Below, in pieces: positions 19,338-29,222 of a stretch of 64,000 nucleotides of DNA (the first letter of the stretch is position 1; each line of letters starts with the position of its first letter). The notes under the pieces are model-generated. The model had not been told where the DNA came from, made no database searches, and saw only the letters and a list, made by a program, of their open reading frames with translations. The stretch covers positions 124,001-188,000 of the forward strand of contig NZ_JAHRGL010000062.1 in NCBI RefSeq assembly GCF_019097855.1, written 5' to 3'. Position numbers and translations under genes: made by a program. The DNA comes from Geopseudomonas aromaticivorans. Its GTDB lineage: Bacteria > Pseudomonadota > Gammaproteobacteria > Pseudomonadales > Pseudomonadaceae.

Positions 19338-19972
19338 ATGCAGCCAAGCGCGCGGAAATCTTCCGCCGCCTGAAGGAAGACAATCCCGAGCCGACCACCG
19401 AGCTGGAATACCAGAGCGTGTTCGAGCTGCTGGTGGCGGTGATCCTCTCCGCCCAGGCCACCGACGTCGGGGTGAACAAGGCCACTGCCAGGCTGTTCCC
19501 CGCGGCCAACACCCCCGCCGCCATCCATGCGCTGGGCGTCGAGGGCCTCGAGGAGTACATCAAGACCATCGGCTTGTACCGCAGCAAGGCGAAGAACGTC
19601 ATCGAGACCTGCCGCCTGCTGGTCGAGCGCCATGCCGGCGAGGTGCCGAGTACCCGCGAGGAGCTGGAAGCCCTGCCTGGCGTCGGCCGCAAGACTGCCA
19701 ACGTGGTGCTCAACACCGCTTTCCGCCAGCCGGCCATGGCGGTGGATACCCACATCTTCCGGGTCAGCAACCGCACTGGCATCGCGCCGGGCAAGACCGT
19801 GCTGGAAGTGGAAAAGAAGCTGCTCAAGTTCGTGCCGAAGGAGTATCTGCTCGACGCTCACCACTGGCTGATCCTGCACGGCCGCTACGTGTGCAAGGCG
19901 CGCAAGCCGCAGTGCGGCAGCTGCCGGATCGAGGATCTGTGCGAGTACAAGCACAAGACTTCCGACGATTGA
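19334..19972 (+). CDS. nth: Endonuclease III (base-excision DNA glycosylase/AP lyase)
   Basis: 212 residues. Helix-hairpin-helix [14 protein letters not shown] with the catalytic Lys, the catalytic Asp in [14 protein letters not shown], and the C-terminal [4Fe-4S] loop [17 protein letters not shown] with C-x6-C-x2-C-x5-C spacing. It removes oxidised pyrimidines and cuts the abasic site. The ATG overlaps the rnfE stop. The rnfE-nth linkage is common in gammaproteobacteria and may simply join Fe-S genes. No terminator directly follows. Confidence 0.97.
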   Translation: MNAAKRAEIFRRLKEDNPEPTTELEYQSVFELLVAVILSAQATDVGVNKATARLFPAANTPAAIHALGVEGLEEYIKTIGLYRSKAKNVIETCRLLVERHAGEVPSTREELEALPGVGRKTANVVLNTAFRQPAMAVDTHIFRVSNRTGIAPGKTVLEVEKKLLKFVPKEYLLDAHHWLILHGRYVCKARKPQCGSCRIEDLCEYKHKTSDD

Positions 19973-20082
19973 GCCAATAAAAATAATTCCTATCAACCGA
20001 TAGAAAAAATCTCTTTTACCCACCCCAGCTTTGCCGCTATAAGGTGCGCGAAACGCCCTCTGTTCTAGTGGAGCAGCATGCC
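19973..20082 (+). promoter_or_regulatory. AT-rich promoter region of the small gene after nth, with dyad
   Basis: 110 bp, markedly A+T-rich (19976-20020). It includes the dyad CTATC-AACC-GATAG at 19991-20004, which would suit a dimeric regulator. TTGCCGCTATAAGG at about 20031-20044 may hold the -10 region. The regulator is not identified. Confidence 0.4.
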
Positions 20083-20268
20083 ATGGCACAAGCTAAGACT
20101 GACCTCGAGCTGGAAGAAGACTTCGTCGTCGACGCCGAACCGGAAGACGCCGAAGCCAAGGATGCCCCGACCAGCAAGACCAACCTGGCCAAGCGCCGGG
20201 TGATCGACAACCTGCTGGAAGAAAAGCGCCTGAAGAAGCAGCTGGCCGAATACGACTTCGACCTGTAA
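20083..20268 (+). CDS. Small acidic protein of the PA3496 type
   Basis: 61 residues from ATG 20083 (GTGGAG 9 nt upstream); an ATG at 20078 is out of frame. It has an acidic first half (DLELEEDFVVDAEPEDAEAKD) and a basic, helical second half (NLAKRRVIDNLLEEKRLKKQLAEYDFDL). No membrane segment. From memory the gene after nth in P. aeruginosa (PA3496) has the same short acidic/basic layout. Function unknown. It has its own terminator. Confidence 0.75.
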   Translation: MAQAKTDLELEEDFVVDAEPEDAEAKDAPTSKTNLAKRRVIDNLLEEKRLKKQLAEYDFDL

Positions 20269-20287
20269 TCCCCCGCCGCAATGAACA

Positions 20288-20312
20288 AGCCCCGCAATCC
20301 TTCAGCGGGGCT
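20288..20312 (+). terminator. Intrinsic terminator of the small acidic-protein gene
   Basis: Stem AGCCCCGC/GCGGGGCT with a 9-nt loop, followed by CGTTGTTTTG. Confidence 0.8.
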
Positions 20313-20378
20313 CGTTGTTTTGCCGCCATTCCCTCCCCTCTTGCCCCGCCCGGCCCGGTGCGCCCTGCGTCCGGACGC

Positions 20379-21077
20379 TTACCAGGGCAGCCGCTCGCCG
20401 CTCCAGGCATGGAACTGCCCGCTGGCCTCCGGTCCCAGGTCGTCGATCACCGCCAGCATCTGCTGTGCCGCCACCGCCGGCGCGCGACCGATCTCGGCAC
20501 CGCGAAACGGCTGCGACAGCCGCGAGTTCACCGTCCCCGGATGCAGGGCCAGCAGCACGGCGTTGGGATTGCTGCGGCGCACCTCGATCGCCGCGGTCTT
20601 CAGCAGCATGTTCAGCGCCGCCTTCGACGCCCGGTAGCTGTACCAGCCGCCCAGGCGGTTGTCCTCGATGCTGCCGACCTTGGCCGAGAGCAGCGCCAGC
20701 ACGCTGCGCCGGCGATCAAGCAGACGACTGAAATGGCGCAGCACCAGCGCCGGGCCGAAGGTGTTGACCTGGAAGGTCGCCAGCAGCTGGGCGTAGTTGA
20801 GATCGGCCAGCTTCTTCTCCGGCATGAACGCCTCGCCATGCAGGATGCCGGCGGCATTGACGATCAGGTGGAACGGTCCCTGAACCGCCAGCGTCTCGGC
20901 CGCTGCCGCGATGCTCTGCTCAGCGGCGAAATCGATGGCCGGCTGCGAATGGCGGTCCAGGCCCACCACCAACGCACAACGCGGATCGCCCTGCAGCGCC
21001 GCGACCAGCGCGCCGCCGATGGCGCCGGAAGCCCCGATCACCAGGGCGCGAAAGCCGTCGGGGAAGGAGTCCATCAT
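20379..21077 (-). CDS. Short-chain dehydrogenase/reductase
   Basis: 232 residues. Rossmann motif VIGASGAIGGALV near residue 13, NAAGILH near 90 and active-site Y-x3-K in SYRASKAALNML near 160. Two adjacent ATG codons (21077 and 21074) precede the gene; the first gives a 4-bp ATGA overlap with the DUF3833 lipoprotein gene, so translation is coupled. The motif set is that of classical NAD(P)-dependent SDRs. The substrate is unknown. It belongs with the DUF3833 and chalcone-isomerase-like genes in one operon. Confidence 0.85.
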   Translation of the reverse strand: MMDSFPDGFRALVIGASGAIGGALVAALQGDPRCALVVGLDRHSQPAIDFAAEQSIAAAAETLAVQGPFHLIVNAAGILHGEAFMPEKKLADLNYAQLLATFQVNTFGPALVLRHFSRLLDRRRSVLALLSAKVGSIEDNRLGGWYSYRASKAALNMLLKTAAIEVRRSNPNAVLLALHPGTVNSRLSQPFRGAEIGRAPAVAAQQMLAVIDDLGPEASGQFHAWSGERLPW

Positions 21078-21601
21078 GGCGCTTCCTTGCGGAAGAACAG
21101 GGTCACCTGGCCCAGCTCGAAGCCGAACTTGGTCATGAACGAGCGGTTGGCCAGGGTGCGCTCGTCGAGCAGGTACATCCAGTCGTCGAAGTCGACCTGA
21201 TAGACCTTGCCGTCCACCGGCAGGCTCAGCACGTAACGCCAGCGCAGCGCATTGCCGGCCACCTCGCCACGCGCTTCGCCGACCACGTCGTCGGCGGTGC
21301 CGCGCCAGCGACCGGGGCCGTCGGGATGCAGGGTCCACACCCGCTTCTGCTGACTGCCGTCGCTGTAGGTGAAGTCCTCGTCGAGGATCAGCTTGTCGCC
21401 CTGCGGATAACCGTTGATCACCACATGGAAGCGCTTGATCACCTCCCCCGAGCGTTTCTGGAACATGCCCCAGGCATCCACCCGGCCGTTGAAGTATTGG
21501 CGCAGGTCGAGTTGCGGCTGCTGGTCGCGATAGTGCTCCACCTCGATCTGCCCGCAACTGGCGAGCAGCAGGCACAGCGGCAGCAGGAGTTGCTTCAGCA
21601 T
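21074..21601 (-). CDS. DUF3833 lipoprotein
   Basis: 175 residues from the ATG at 21601. Signal peptide MLKQLLLPLCLLLASC with a lipobox LASC, so a lipid-anchored envelope protein. Family pattern: YFNGRVDAWGMFQKRSGEVIKRFHV and WRGTADDVVGEARGEV, which suggest a lipocalin-like beta barrel. It lies between the SDR and the chalcone-isomerase-like gene. In many proteobacteria this trio travels with cyclopropane-fatty-acid-synthase-like, DUF1365 and photolyase genes in light- or singlet-oxygen-responsive clusters (from memory). Only the trio is present here. Confidence 0.85.
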   Translation of the reverse strand: MLKQLLLPLCLLLASCGQIEVEHYRDQQPQLDLRQYFNGRVDAWGMFQKRSGEVIKRFHVVINGYPQGDKLILDEDFTYSDGSQQKRVWTLHPDGPGRWRGTADDVVGEARGEVAGNALRWRYVLSLPVDGKVYQVDFDDWMYLLDERTLANRSFMTKFGFELGQVTLFFRKEAP

Positions 21602-21611
21602 GGCGATTTCC

Positions 21612-22154
21612 TCAGCGGGCGTCGACGCCCAGCAGTTGCGCGCGCAGCTCCGGATTGCGGGTGCGCGGGTCGAGCCAGATGGCGAAGAAGGCACGGGCGA
21701 AGTCCTGGTCGCGCACCTCGTGCTTGAGCTCGCGACCGACATAGAAGCGCGCGCCTTGCCCCGGCAGGTACACGCCGGTGATCCGCGAACCGGGTTCGAC
21801 GTCGACGAACGCCCGCAGCATCTGCTCCCGCCAACCGGCCAGTTGCGCCGCACCCACCGCGTCACCATACAGGCGGCGGATCTCCCTGACGCTGGCGTCG
21901 ACCAGCTGCTCGCGGCTGATCGCACGGTGGTAGGTCAGTTCCAGGGCGATGGGGCTATCGACGCCCAGGGGCTGCGCGGGGCTCCACAGCCGTGCGCTGT
22001 AGATGCGCAGGCCGAACAACCGCAGCTCACCGGCACCGACCACCCGGGCCTCGGGCAGGCTCTCTTGCCAGTTGGCCAGGGCGCCGGTACTGAGCAGGCA
22101 GAGCAGAACCAGCCAGGCTTTGCTGGTCCCCTGGCGGGACGTGGAATCATTCAT
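21612..22154 (-). CDS. Chalcone-isomerase-like exported protein
   Basis: 180 residues from the ATG at 22154 (GAGGAG about 8 nt upstream). Longer starts to 22202 lack a ribosome site. Hydrophobic leader KAWLVLLCLLSTGALA suggests export. The core GELRLFGLRIYSARLW, ELTYHRAISREQLVDASVREI and ARFYVGRELKHEVRDQDFARAFFAIWLDPRT fits the chalcone-isomerase fold of bacterial envelope proteins. These lack true chalcone isomerase activity as far as I know and may bind fatty acids. First gene of the trio. Confidence 0.8.
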   Translation of the reverse strand: MNDSTSRQGTSKAWLVLLCLLSTGALANWQESLPEARVVGAGELRLFGLRIYSARLWSPAQPLGVDSPIALELTYHRAISREQLVDASVREIRRLYGDAVGAAQLAGWREQMLRAFVDVEPGSRITGVYLPGQGARFYVGRELKHEVRDQDFARAFFAIWLDPRTRNPELRAQLLGVDAR

Positions 22155-22260
22155 CGCAGGCTCCTCGTCGCCTTGCCACGGCAGGGCGAGCCGTAAGGTC
22201 ACCCCAAAAACCTATACGATAAATAAATACTTGTACAATTACTGTTTATGCTGCAGCCGT
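22155..22260 (-). promoter_or_regulatory. AT-rich promoter region of the chalcone-isomerase-like/DUF3833/SDR operon
   Basis: 106 bp. An A+T-rich core at about 22205-22250 contains TTGTACAA (on either strand) followed on the minus strand by AAGTATTTATTTATCGTATA. The palindromic 8-mer could be half of a MerR-type (LitR/CarH-like) operator; the second half is imperfect. Confidence 0.35.
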
Positions 22261-23625
22261 TCAGCGAGCGGAAAAAATCAGAATAAAGCGGGTGCCCTGC
22301 TCGCCGCTTTCGACCCGCACGCTGCCGCCATGCAGCTGCATGATCGAACGCACGATGGCCAGGCCGAGGCCACCGGTGTCGCCAGGCAGGGCGCGCGAGG
22401 GATCGCAGCGGTAGAAGCGCTCGAACAGGTGCGGCAGGTGCTCGGCGCCGATCGGCTCGCCCAGGTTGTGCACGCCGACTTCGAGCCGCCCGTCGCGCAG
22501 CTGGCTGGCAATACTCACGGGGCTGCCCGGCGCGGCATGGCGCAGGGCGTTAGCCAGCAGGTTGGCCAGGGCGCGGCGCAGCAGACCCTGGTCGGCCTGC
22601 AGGATGCCCTCGGCGCGGTTGACCAGCTGCAGCTCGCGCTCCTCGGCCATACCCTCGAAGTACTCGCAGAGCTGCTCGACCAGCCCGTGCAGGTCCACCG
22701 TCTCGCGCTTCACCGAGGCCTGCGGCTGCTCGGTGCGGGCGAGGAACAACATGCTGTCGATCATCCGCGCCAGCCGCTCGTATTCCTCCTGGTTGGAAGC
22801 CAGCAGGTTCTGGTAGTCCTCCACCGAGCGGGGGTGGCGCAGGGTCTGCTGGGTGTGGCCCATCAGGTTGCTCAGCGGCGTGCGCATCTCGTGGGCGAGA
22901 TCCTCGGAAAAGCGCGACAGCTGGGCGAAGCCATCCTCCAGGCGGGCGAGCATCTGGTTCAGCGCCGCGCTCAGGCTGCGCAGCTCGCTGACCTGCTGGA
23001 CCTCGTCGAGACGCAGGTGCAGGTGCTGCACGTCGATGGCCTGCGCCCGCGACGCCAGCTCGCGCACTGGCCGCAGGCCGCGCTGACTGACCAGCCAGCC
23101 GAGCAGGAAGGCCAGCAGCGCCCCGGCGGCCAGCGCCAGCCACAGCTTCAACCGGTAGGCGGCGAGCATCTGCTCGCGCTCGGCGAGCAGCTTGCCGGCG
23201 ATCAGGGTCAGGCCGCGGCCCTCGTGCTCGACGTGCAGCCAGGCCAGCCGCGCCGGCTCGGTTTCAAGGGCGTCGCGCAGCTGCACCGCCGGCCCGCGCG
23301 GCAGTTGCGGCACGGCCTGGCCGGCGGGGTTGATCTCGATGAGCACCTCGCCGTGATCGTCGACGATCCACAGCAGGCTGTCGCGATTGCCTAGCATGTT
23401 GGCGTACAGCTGCGGCCGCTGGCGCAGCGCCTCGATGCTCGCGCTGTCGTCGAGCAGCGTGCGCATGCGCTCCAGGCGCCCGAGCAGGGCCTGGTCGTCG
23501 CGCCAGGCGATTTCCCGCTCCAGCGACTGGTACAGGTAGAAACCGATGGCGCCGAGCAACAGCACGCCGACCAGAGCGAACAGCAGCGCCAGGCGCAGGC
23601 TCAGCGCGCGCGGCCACAGGCTCAC
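22261..23625 (-). CDS. Sensor histidine kinase, CusS/CopS/HprS type
   Basis: 454 residues from a GTG at 23625 that overlaps the regulator stop (GTGA). Membrane helix 1 at about 12-33, periplasmic loop 34-158, helix 2 at 160-180, then HAMP. H-box [15 protein letters not shown] with phospho-accepting H245. ATPase boxes: [27 protein letters not shown] and [17 protein letters not shown]. The layout is that of heavy-metal-type kinases. I see no obvious metal-binding His/Met cluster in the sensor loop. It pairs with the response regulator directly upstream. The divergent HiuH-like gene suggests an HprS-like role in sensing oxidants rather than copper. Confidence 0.9.
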   Translation of the reverse strand: MSLWPRALSLRLALLFALVGVLLLGAIGFYLYQSLEREIAWRDDQALLGRLERMRTLLDDSASIEALRQRPQLYANMLGNRDSLLWIVDDHGEVLIEINPAGQAVPQLPRGPAVQLRDALETEPARLAWLHVEHEGRGLTLIAGKLLAEREQMLAAYRLKLWLALAAGALLAFLLGWLVSQRGLRPVRELASRAQAIDVQHLHLRLDEVQQVSELRSLSAALNQMLARLEDGFAQLSRFSEDLAHEMRTPLSNLMGHTQQTLRHPRSVEDYQNLLASNQEEYERLARMIDSMLFLARTEQPQASVKRETVDLHGLVEQLCEYFEGMAEERELQLVNRAEGILQADQGLLRRALANLLANALRHAAPGSPVSIASQLRDGRLEVGVHNLGEPIGAEHLPHLFERFYRCDPSRALPGDTGGLGLAIVRSIMQLHGGSVRVESGEQGTRFILIFSAR

Positions 23626-24293
23626 GGCTGCACTTCCAGCACGTAGCCCATGCCACGCACGGTGTGGATCAGCTTGAGCGGATAGGGATCGTCGATCTTG
23701 GCGCGCAGGCGGCGGATGGCCACGTCGACCACGTTGGTGTCGCTGTCGAAGTTCATCTGCCAGACCTGCGAGGCGATGTAGGCGCGCGACAGCACCTCGC
23801 CCTCGCGGCTGAGCAGCAGATGCAGCAGGGCAAACTCCTTGTTGGTCAGGTTGATGCGCTCGCCCGCACGGGTCACCCGGCGGCGCAGCAGGTCCAGCTC
23901 CAGGTCCGCCACCTGGAAGCGCTCGACCTCGCGCGGCGGGCCGCGGCGCAGCAGGGTGCGTACCCGCGCCAGCAGTTCGGCGTAGGAGAACGGCTTGACC
24001 AGGTAGTCGTCGGCGCCCAGCTCCAGGCCCTTGACCCGATCCTCCACGGCATCGCGAGCGGTCAGGAACAGTACCGGCGTCTGCAATTTGCGGCGGATCA
24101 CCTGCAGCAGCTGCCAGCCATCCAGCCCCGGCAGCATGACGTCGAGGATGATCAGGTCGAACTCGCCTTCCTGGATCAGGTGCAGCCCGTCCAGGCCGTT
24201 CAGCGCGACCTCCACCAGATAGCCGGACTCGCCGAGCCCCTTGCGCAGGTAATCCGCGGTCTTCAGCTCGTCTTCCACCACCAGAATGCGCAT
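23622..24293 (-). CDS. OmpR-family response regulator, CusR/CopR/HprR type
   Basis: 223 residues from the ATG at 24293 (GGGGGAGG just upstream). Receiver domain [16 protein letters not shown] with phosphorylation site D51 ([15 protein letters not shown]), then a winged-helix domain with [19 protein letters not shown] and [36 protein letters not shown]. The YedW/CusR subfamily reads the same at these points. It is transcribed divergently from a GlcG-like/HiuH-like pair; a palindrome resembling the CusR/HprR box lies between. It is likely autoregulated. Confidence 0.92.
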   Translation of the reverse strand: MRILVVEDELKTADYLRKGLGESGYLVEVALNGLDGLHLIQEGEFDLIILDVMLPGLDGWQLLQVIRRKLQTPVLFLTARDAVEDRVKGLELGADDYLVKPFSYAELLARVRTLLRRGPPREVERFQVADLELDLLRRRVTRAGERINLTNKEFALLHLLLSREGEVLSRAYIASQVWQMNFDSDTNVVDVAIRRLRAKIDDPYPLKLIHTVRGMGYVLEVQP

Positions 24294-24345
24294 CGCGGCC
24301 TCCCCCAAAGTCCCGCATAGGCTAGGCCGATCCCGGGCTTTCTCC

Positions 24346-24363
24346 CATTACAAATTGGTAATC
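24346..24363. promoter_or_regulatory. Candidate CusR/HprR-type operator
   Basis: CATTACAAATTGGTAATC contains the perfect inverted repeat ATTAC-N6-GTAAT. As I recall it, the E. coli CusR/HprR recognition sequence is CATTACAAAATTGTAATG, which agrees at 15 of 18 positions. It is the only box of this kind seen in the 148-bp divergent region and could serve both directions. Confidence 0.65.
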
Positions 24364-24441
24364 CGCCGGCAATCGGTTTGACGGCCGGGCGCAGGCACCA
24401 TGGCCGCCACTCGCTCCCCGGAGCCCTTGAAGGAGAAGCCC

Positions 24442-24942
24442 ATGTCCATTCGTACCGCCCGGCTGTCGCTGCCTGCCCTGGCCTTGTGCGCCGCCAACGC
24501 CTTCGCCGCCCCGGCCCAGGTCGAGCAGCGCCAGGATGTTTCGCTGGCACTGGCCAAGCAGCTGCTCGACGCCACCCTCGCCGCCTGCCATGCCGACGGC
24601 CGCTCGGCGGTGGCCGCGGTGGTCGACCGCGGCGGCAACCTGGTGGCGCTACAGCGCGACGACAACGTCGGCCCGCACAACACCCTCGCCGCCCAGCGCA
24701 AGGCCTACACCGCGCTGTCGACCAAGACCGCCACCCGCCTGTTGGCCGAGCGGGCGCGCAGCAACCCGGAGGCGGAAAACCTCAACACCCTCGACGAACT
24801 GCTGCTGCTCGGCGGCGGCGTGCCGCTGCAGGTCGACGACGAGGTGATCGGCGCCATCGGCGTGGCCGGCGCCGGCGGCGCGGCCATCGACGAAGGCTGC
24901 GCCCTCAAGGCCATCGCCCAGCTTCTACCGCAAGCCCACTGA
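24442..24942 (+). CDS. Exported GlcG/HbpS-family (haem-degrading-like) protein
   Basis: 166 residues from the ATG at 24442 (AAGGAG 24430-24435). Signal peptide ending NAFAAPAQ. The domain matches the GlcG/HbpS/PduO-C fold: AVVDRGGNLVALQRDDNVGPHNTLAAQRKAYTAL, GGGVPLQVDDEVIGAIGVAG and a terminal GCALKAIAQLL. Streptomyces HbpS binds haem and signals oxidative stress to a histidine kinase, while other members have no known activity. Here it lies beside a histidine kinase gene, the same association but divergent. It forms an operon with the HiuH-like gene (13-bp gap). Confidence 0.82.
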   Translation: MSIRTARLSLPALALCAANAFAAPAQVEQRQDVSLALAKQLLDATLAACHADGRSAVAAVVDRGGNLVALQRDDNVGPHNTLAAQRKAYTALSTKTATRLLAERARSNPEAENLNTLDELLLLGGGVPLQVDDEVIGAIGVAGAGGAAIDEGCALKAIAQLLPQAH

Positions 24943-24955
24943 ATCAGGAGAACCC

Positions 24956-25366
24956 ATGAACACGCTCAAGACCCTCTTTGCCGGCGCGCTGCTCAGCGGC
25001 CTGTCGTCCGTGGCCCTGGCGGCTGGCAACCCGCTCAGCGTGCATGTGCTGAACCTGGAGAGCGGCCTGCCCTCGCCGGACGTGACCGTCACCCTGGAGA
25101 AGCAGGCAGGCCAGCAGTGGCAGGCACTCAACAGCGCCGTCACCAACCAGCAGGGCCGCATCACCGCGCTGTTCCCGGAAGGCCAGGCGCTGGAGAAAGG
25201 CACCTACCGGGTAACCTTCAAGACCGGCGAGTGGTTCGCCAAGCACGCCTCCAACACCTTCTTCCCCGAAGTGCCGGTGATCTTCAGCGCCGACGGCAGC
25301 GTGCCGCACTACCACATCCCGCTGCTGCTCAGCCCCTACGGCTACTCGACCTATCGCGGCAACTGA
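24956..25366 (+). CDS. hiuH: Periplasmic transthyretin-like 5-hydroxyisourate hydrolase family protein
   Basis: 136 residues with a signal peptide ending AGALLSGLSSVALAA. Family residues are in place: H30 (LSVHVLN), R68 (NQQGRITALF), the HYHIPLLLSPYGYSTYRG block with H118/H120. The usual C-terminal YRGS is YRGN here. Family knowledge: HIU hydrolase performs the second step of urate breakdown, and a periplasmic form is part of the E. coli HprSR-controlled hiuH-msrPQ operon. No other urate gene is nearby, and msrPQ is absent, so the link to HprSR-type oxidant response is an inference from the neighbours. Confidence 0.8.
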   Translation: MNTLKTLFAGALLSGLSSVALAAGNPLSVHVLNLESGLPSPDVTVTLEKQAGQQWQALNSAVTNQQGRITALFPEGQALEKGTYRVTFKTGEWFAKHASNTFFPEVPVIFSADGSVPHYHIPLLLSPYGYSTYRGN

Positions 25367-25418
25367 TCTTCGGTACGGCGTCCGCCGCCGCCTCGCGAGG
25401 CGGACAGCCCGAAACGAC

Positions 25419-25445
25419 GAAGCCCCGCACATCTGGCGGGGCTTC
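25419..25445 (+). terminator. Bidirectional terminator between hiuH and gloA
   Basis: Perfect stem GAAGCCCCGC/GCGGGGCTTC with a 7-nt loop lies between converging genes. No long T run follows on either strand. Confidence 0.65.
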
Positions 25446-25461
25446 TGGCGTTGCGGGCCGA

Positions 25462-25854
25462 TCAGTCCTTGCGATGCGGCGACAGCAGCTCGATCTTGTA
25501 ACCGTCAGGGTCCTCGACGAAGGCGAGGATGCTGGAGCCGTGCTTCATCGGCCCCGGCTCGCGGGTGATCTTGCCGCCGCGGGCGCGGATGTCCTCGCAA
25601 GCCTTGTAGACATCCTCGACTTCCAGAGCGATGTGGCCGTAGCCGGTGCCCAGCTCGTAGCTGTCCACGCCCCAGTTGTAGGTCAGCTCGATCACGCTGT
25701 TGTCCGCCTCGTTACCGTAACCGACGAAGGCCAGGGTGAACTGGCCGTCCGGGTAGTCCTTGCGGCGCAGCAGGGTCATGCCCAGCACTTCGGTGTAGAA
25801 GGCGATCGACTTGTCCATATCGCCGACGCGCAGCATGGTGTGCAGCAGTCTCAT
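25462..25854 (-). CDS. gloA: Lactoylglutathione lyase (glyoxalase I)
   Basis: 130 residues from the ATG at 25854 (AAGGAG 9 nt upstream). A longer in-frame start at 25902 lies in the argG terminator. Short single-domain glyoxalase I with metal ligands in [12 protein letters not shown] (His5), SVIELTYNW (Glu), GYGHIALEV (His) and PDGYKIELL (Glu). It isomerises the methylglyoxal-glutathione hemithioacetal to S-lactoylglutathione. It sits next to argG in the same direction, the arrangement I remember for P. aeruginosa gloA1. Confidence 0.95.
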   Translation of the reverse strand: MRLLHTMLRVGDMDKSIAFYTEVLGMTLLRRKDYPDGQFTLAFVGYGNEADNSVIELTYNWGVDSYELGTGYGHIALEVEDVYKACEDIRARGGKITREPGPMKHGSSILAFVEDPDGYKIELLSPHRKD

Positions 25855-25888
25855 CTGGGATCTCCTTGGCTTTTCAGGGTGCAGAAAG

Positions 25889-25917
25889 CATGACCCCGGC
25901 ACGCGGCCGGGGTCATG
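25889..25917 (-). terminator. Hairpin terminator of argG
   Basis: A 12-bp perfect stem CATGACCCCGGC/GCCGGGGTCATG with a 5-nt loop, 24 bp beyond the argG stop. The T run after it on the minus strand is weak (CTTTCTGC). Confidence 0.65.
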
Positions 25918-25941
25918 GTCAGGCTCGGTGCAACCAGCTTA

Positions 25942-27159
<1,218 letters not shown>

Positions 27160-27330
27160 TCGTTACTCCACGGGGGGTTGCTACGAAAACGATCATTCTA
27201 GCCGTGCAAACCACGAAATTACAGGGGCGCGGCGCCCCGCACGGCGGCAGAACGGCGCCGCAGCGTGACCGTCCGACGGCTTTTCGGTAGCATCACGCCC
27301 CACGAGTCACCCCGCCTGGAATTCCCCCGC

Positions 27331-28377
27331 ATGTCCGACCGCCTGACCCTGCTGCGTCCCGACGACTGGCACATCCACCTGCGCGACGGCGCCGCCCTGG
27401 CGCACACCGTGCCCGATGCCGCGCGCACCTTCGGCCGCGCCATCATCATGCCCAATCTGGTGCCGCCGGTACGCAACGCCGAACAGGCCGCGGCCTACCG
27501 CGAACGCATCATCAAAGCCCGCCCGGCCGGCAGCCGCTTCGAGCCGCTGATGGTGCTCTACCTCACCGACAAGACCAGCCCCGAGGAGATTCGCGCAGCC
27601 AAGGCCGGCGGTCTGGTGCATGCCGCCAAGCTGTACCCGGCCGGAGCCACCACCAACTCGGACTCGGGCGTCACCAGCGTCGACAACATCTTCCCGGTGC
27701 TCGAGGCGATGGCCGAGGTCGGCCTGCCGCTGCTGGTGCACGGCGAGGTGACCCACGCCGACATCGACGTGTTCGACCGCGAGAAGCGCTTCATCGACGA
27801 GAACCTGCGCCGCGTGGTCGAGCGCTTCCCGACGCTCAAGGTGGTGTTCGAGCACATCACCACCGGCGATGCCGCGCAGTTCGTGCTGGAGGCGCCGGCC
27901 AACGTCGCCGCCACCATCACCGCCCACCACCTGCTGTACAACCGCAACCACATGCTGGTCGGCGGCATCCGTCCGCACTTCTATTGCCTGCCGATCCTCA
28001 AGCGCAACACCCACCAGCAGGCCCTGCTGGATGCCGCCACCAGCGGCAACCCGAAGTTCTTCCTCGGCACCGACTCGGCGCCGCACGCCAGGCACGCCAA
28101 GGAAGCCGCCTGCGGCTGCGCCGGCTGCTACACCGCCTACGCCGCCATCGAGCTGTACGCCGAGGCCTTCGACCGCCGCGGCGCGCTGGACAAGCTGGAA
28201 GGCTTCGCCAGCTGCTTCGGCCCGGACTTCTACGGCCTGCCGCGCAACGGCGACACCATCACCCTGGTCCGCGAGGACTGGGTGGCGCCGACCGAGCTGC
28301 ACTTCGGCGACCACCAGCTGGTGCCGCTGCGCGCCGGCGAGAAACTGCACTGGCGAGTGCTGGAGAACGAAGCATGA
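27331..28377 (+). CDS. pyrC: Dihydroorotase (class II, PyrC)
   Basis: 348 residues from the ATG at 27331; further upstream codons in frame lie in the argG promoter region. Zinc-binding HIHLRDG at 13-19, [16 protein letters not shown] near 100 with the carbamylated Lys, HGEV near 138, FEHITTGDA near 175 and TDSAPH near 248. It cyclises N-carbamoyl-aspartate to dihydroorotate in pyrimidine synthesis. Its stop overlaps the rnt start by 4 bp. Confidence 0.97.
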   Translation: MSDRLTLLRPDDWHIHLRDGAALAHTVPDAARTFGRAIIMPNLVPPVRNAEQAAAYRERIIKARPAGSRFEPLMVLYLTDKTSPEEIRAAKAGGLVHAAKLYPAGATTNSDSGVTSVDNIFPVLEAMAEVGLPLLVHGEVTHADIDVFDREKRFIDENLRRVVERFPTLKVVFEHITTGDAAQFVLEAPANVAATITAHHLLYNRNHMLVGGIRPHFYCLPILKRNTHQQALLDAATSGNPKFFLGTDSAPHARHAKEAACGCAGCYTAYAAIELYAEAFDRRGALDKLEGFASCFGPDFYGLPRNGDTITLVREDWVAPTELHFGDHQLVPLRAGEKLHWRVLENEA

Positions 28378-29051
28378 GCGAGCAGATCGATTACGAAGAC
28401 TACGAACAGGAGCCCAGCAGCAGCGGCTTCAAGCCGCCGATGGCGCGGCGCTTCCGCGGCTTCCTGCCGGTGGTGGTGGACGTCGAGACCGGTGGCTTCA
28501 ACTGCGCCACCGACGCCCTGCTGGAGATCGCCGCGACCACCATCGCCATGGACGACGACGGCCTGCTCTACCCCGAGCACACCTCGTTCTTCCGCATCGA
28601 GCCGTTCGAGGGCGCCAACATCGAACAGGCGGCGCTGGACTTCACCGGCATCAAGCTCGGCCATCCGCTGCGCATGGCGGTGAGCGAGGAACAGGCGCTC
28701 GGCGAGATCTTCAAGAGCGTGCGCAAGTCGCTGAAATCCAGTGGCTGCAAGCGCGCCGTGCTGGTCGGCCACAACTCGAGCTTCGACCTCGGCTTCCTGA
28801 ATGCCGCGGTCAACCGCACCGGCATCAAGCGCAACCCGTTCCACCCGTTCTCCAGCTTCGACACCGCCACCCTCGCCGGCCTCGCCTACGGCCAGACCGT
28901 GCTGGCCAAGGCCTGCCAGGCGGCGGAAATCCCCTTCGACAACCGCGAGGCGCACAACGCCCGCTACGACACCGAGAAGACCGCCGAGCTGTTCTGCGGC
29001 ATCGTCAACCGCTGGAAGGAAATGGGCGGCTGGATCGACTTCGACGAGTGA
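28374..29051 (+). CDS. rnt: Ribonuclease T
   Basis: 225 residues. The ATG lies in an ATGA overlap with pyrC. DEDDh exonuclease motifs: [11 protein letters not shown] (Exo I), [12 protein letters not shown] (Exo II), and [14 protein letters not shown] (Exo III with the catalytic His). It trims the 3' ends of tRNA and other small stable RNAs. Compared with E. coli the N-terminus has a short acidic extension ([14 protein letters not shown]). A terminator follows. Confidence 0.96.
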   Translation: MSEQIDYEDYEQEPSSSGFKPPMARRFRGFLPVVVDVETGGFNCATDALLEIAATTIAMDDDGLLYPEHTSFFRIEPFEGANIEQAALDFTGIKLGHPLRMAVSEEQALGEIFKSVRKSLKSSGCKRAVLVGHNSSFDLGFLNAAVNRTGIKRNPFHPFSSFDTATLAGLAYGQTVLAKACQAAEIPFDNREAHNARYDTEKTAELFCGIVNRWKEMGGWIDFDE

Positions 29052-29078
29052 TCCCGCGCGTCAGCGCCGCCCTCGAAG

Positions 29079-29101
29079 AACCCGGCTCCGGCCGGGTTTT
29101 T
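29079..29101 (+). terminator. Intrinsic terminator of pyrC-rnt
   Basis: Stem AACCCGGC/GCCGGGTT, 4-nt loop, then TTT. Confidence 0.8.
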
Positions 29102-29161
29102 CATATCTGCGCGCGACGGCAGACGGCATCGGCAGCCGACAAATGGCCATCGCTCGCGTTT

Positions 29162-29180
29162 GACAATATTTCTCATTAAA
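29162..29180 (+). promoter_or_regulatory. Candidate Fur box upstream of bfd
   Basis: GACAATATTTCTCATTAAA agrees with the Fur consensus GATAATGATAATCATTATC at about 12 of 19 positions and lies 40-60 bp before the bfd start in an AT-rich patch. bfd is iron-repressed in P. aeruginosa, which supports the reading. Confidence 0.5.
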
Positions 29181-29222
29181 AATAGGATCAATCCCATCAG
29201 CCAACTGTCTGCGGGTAGATCC

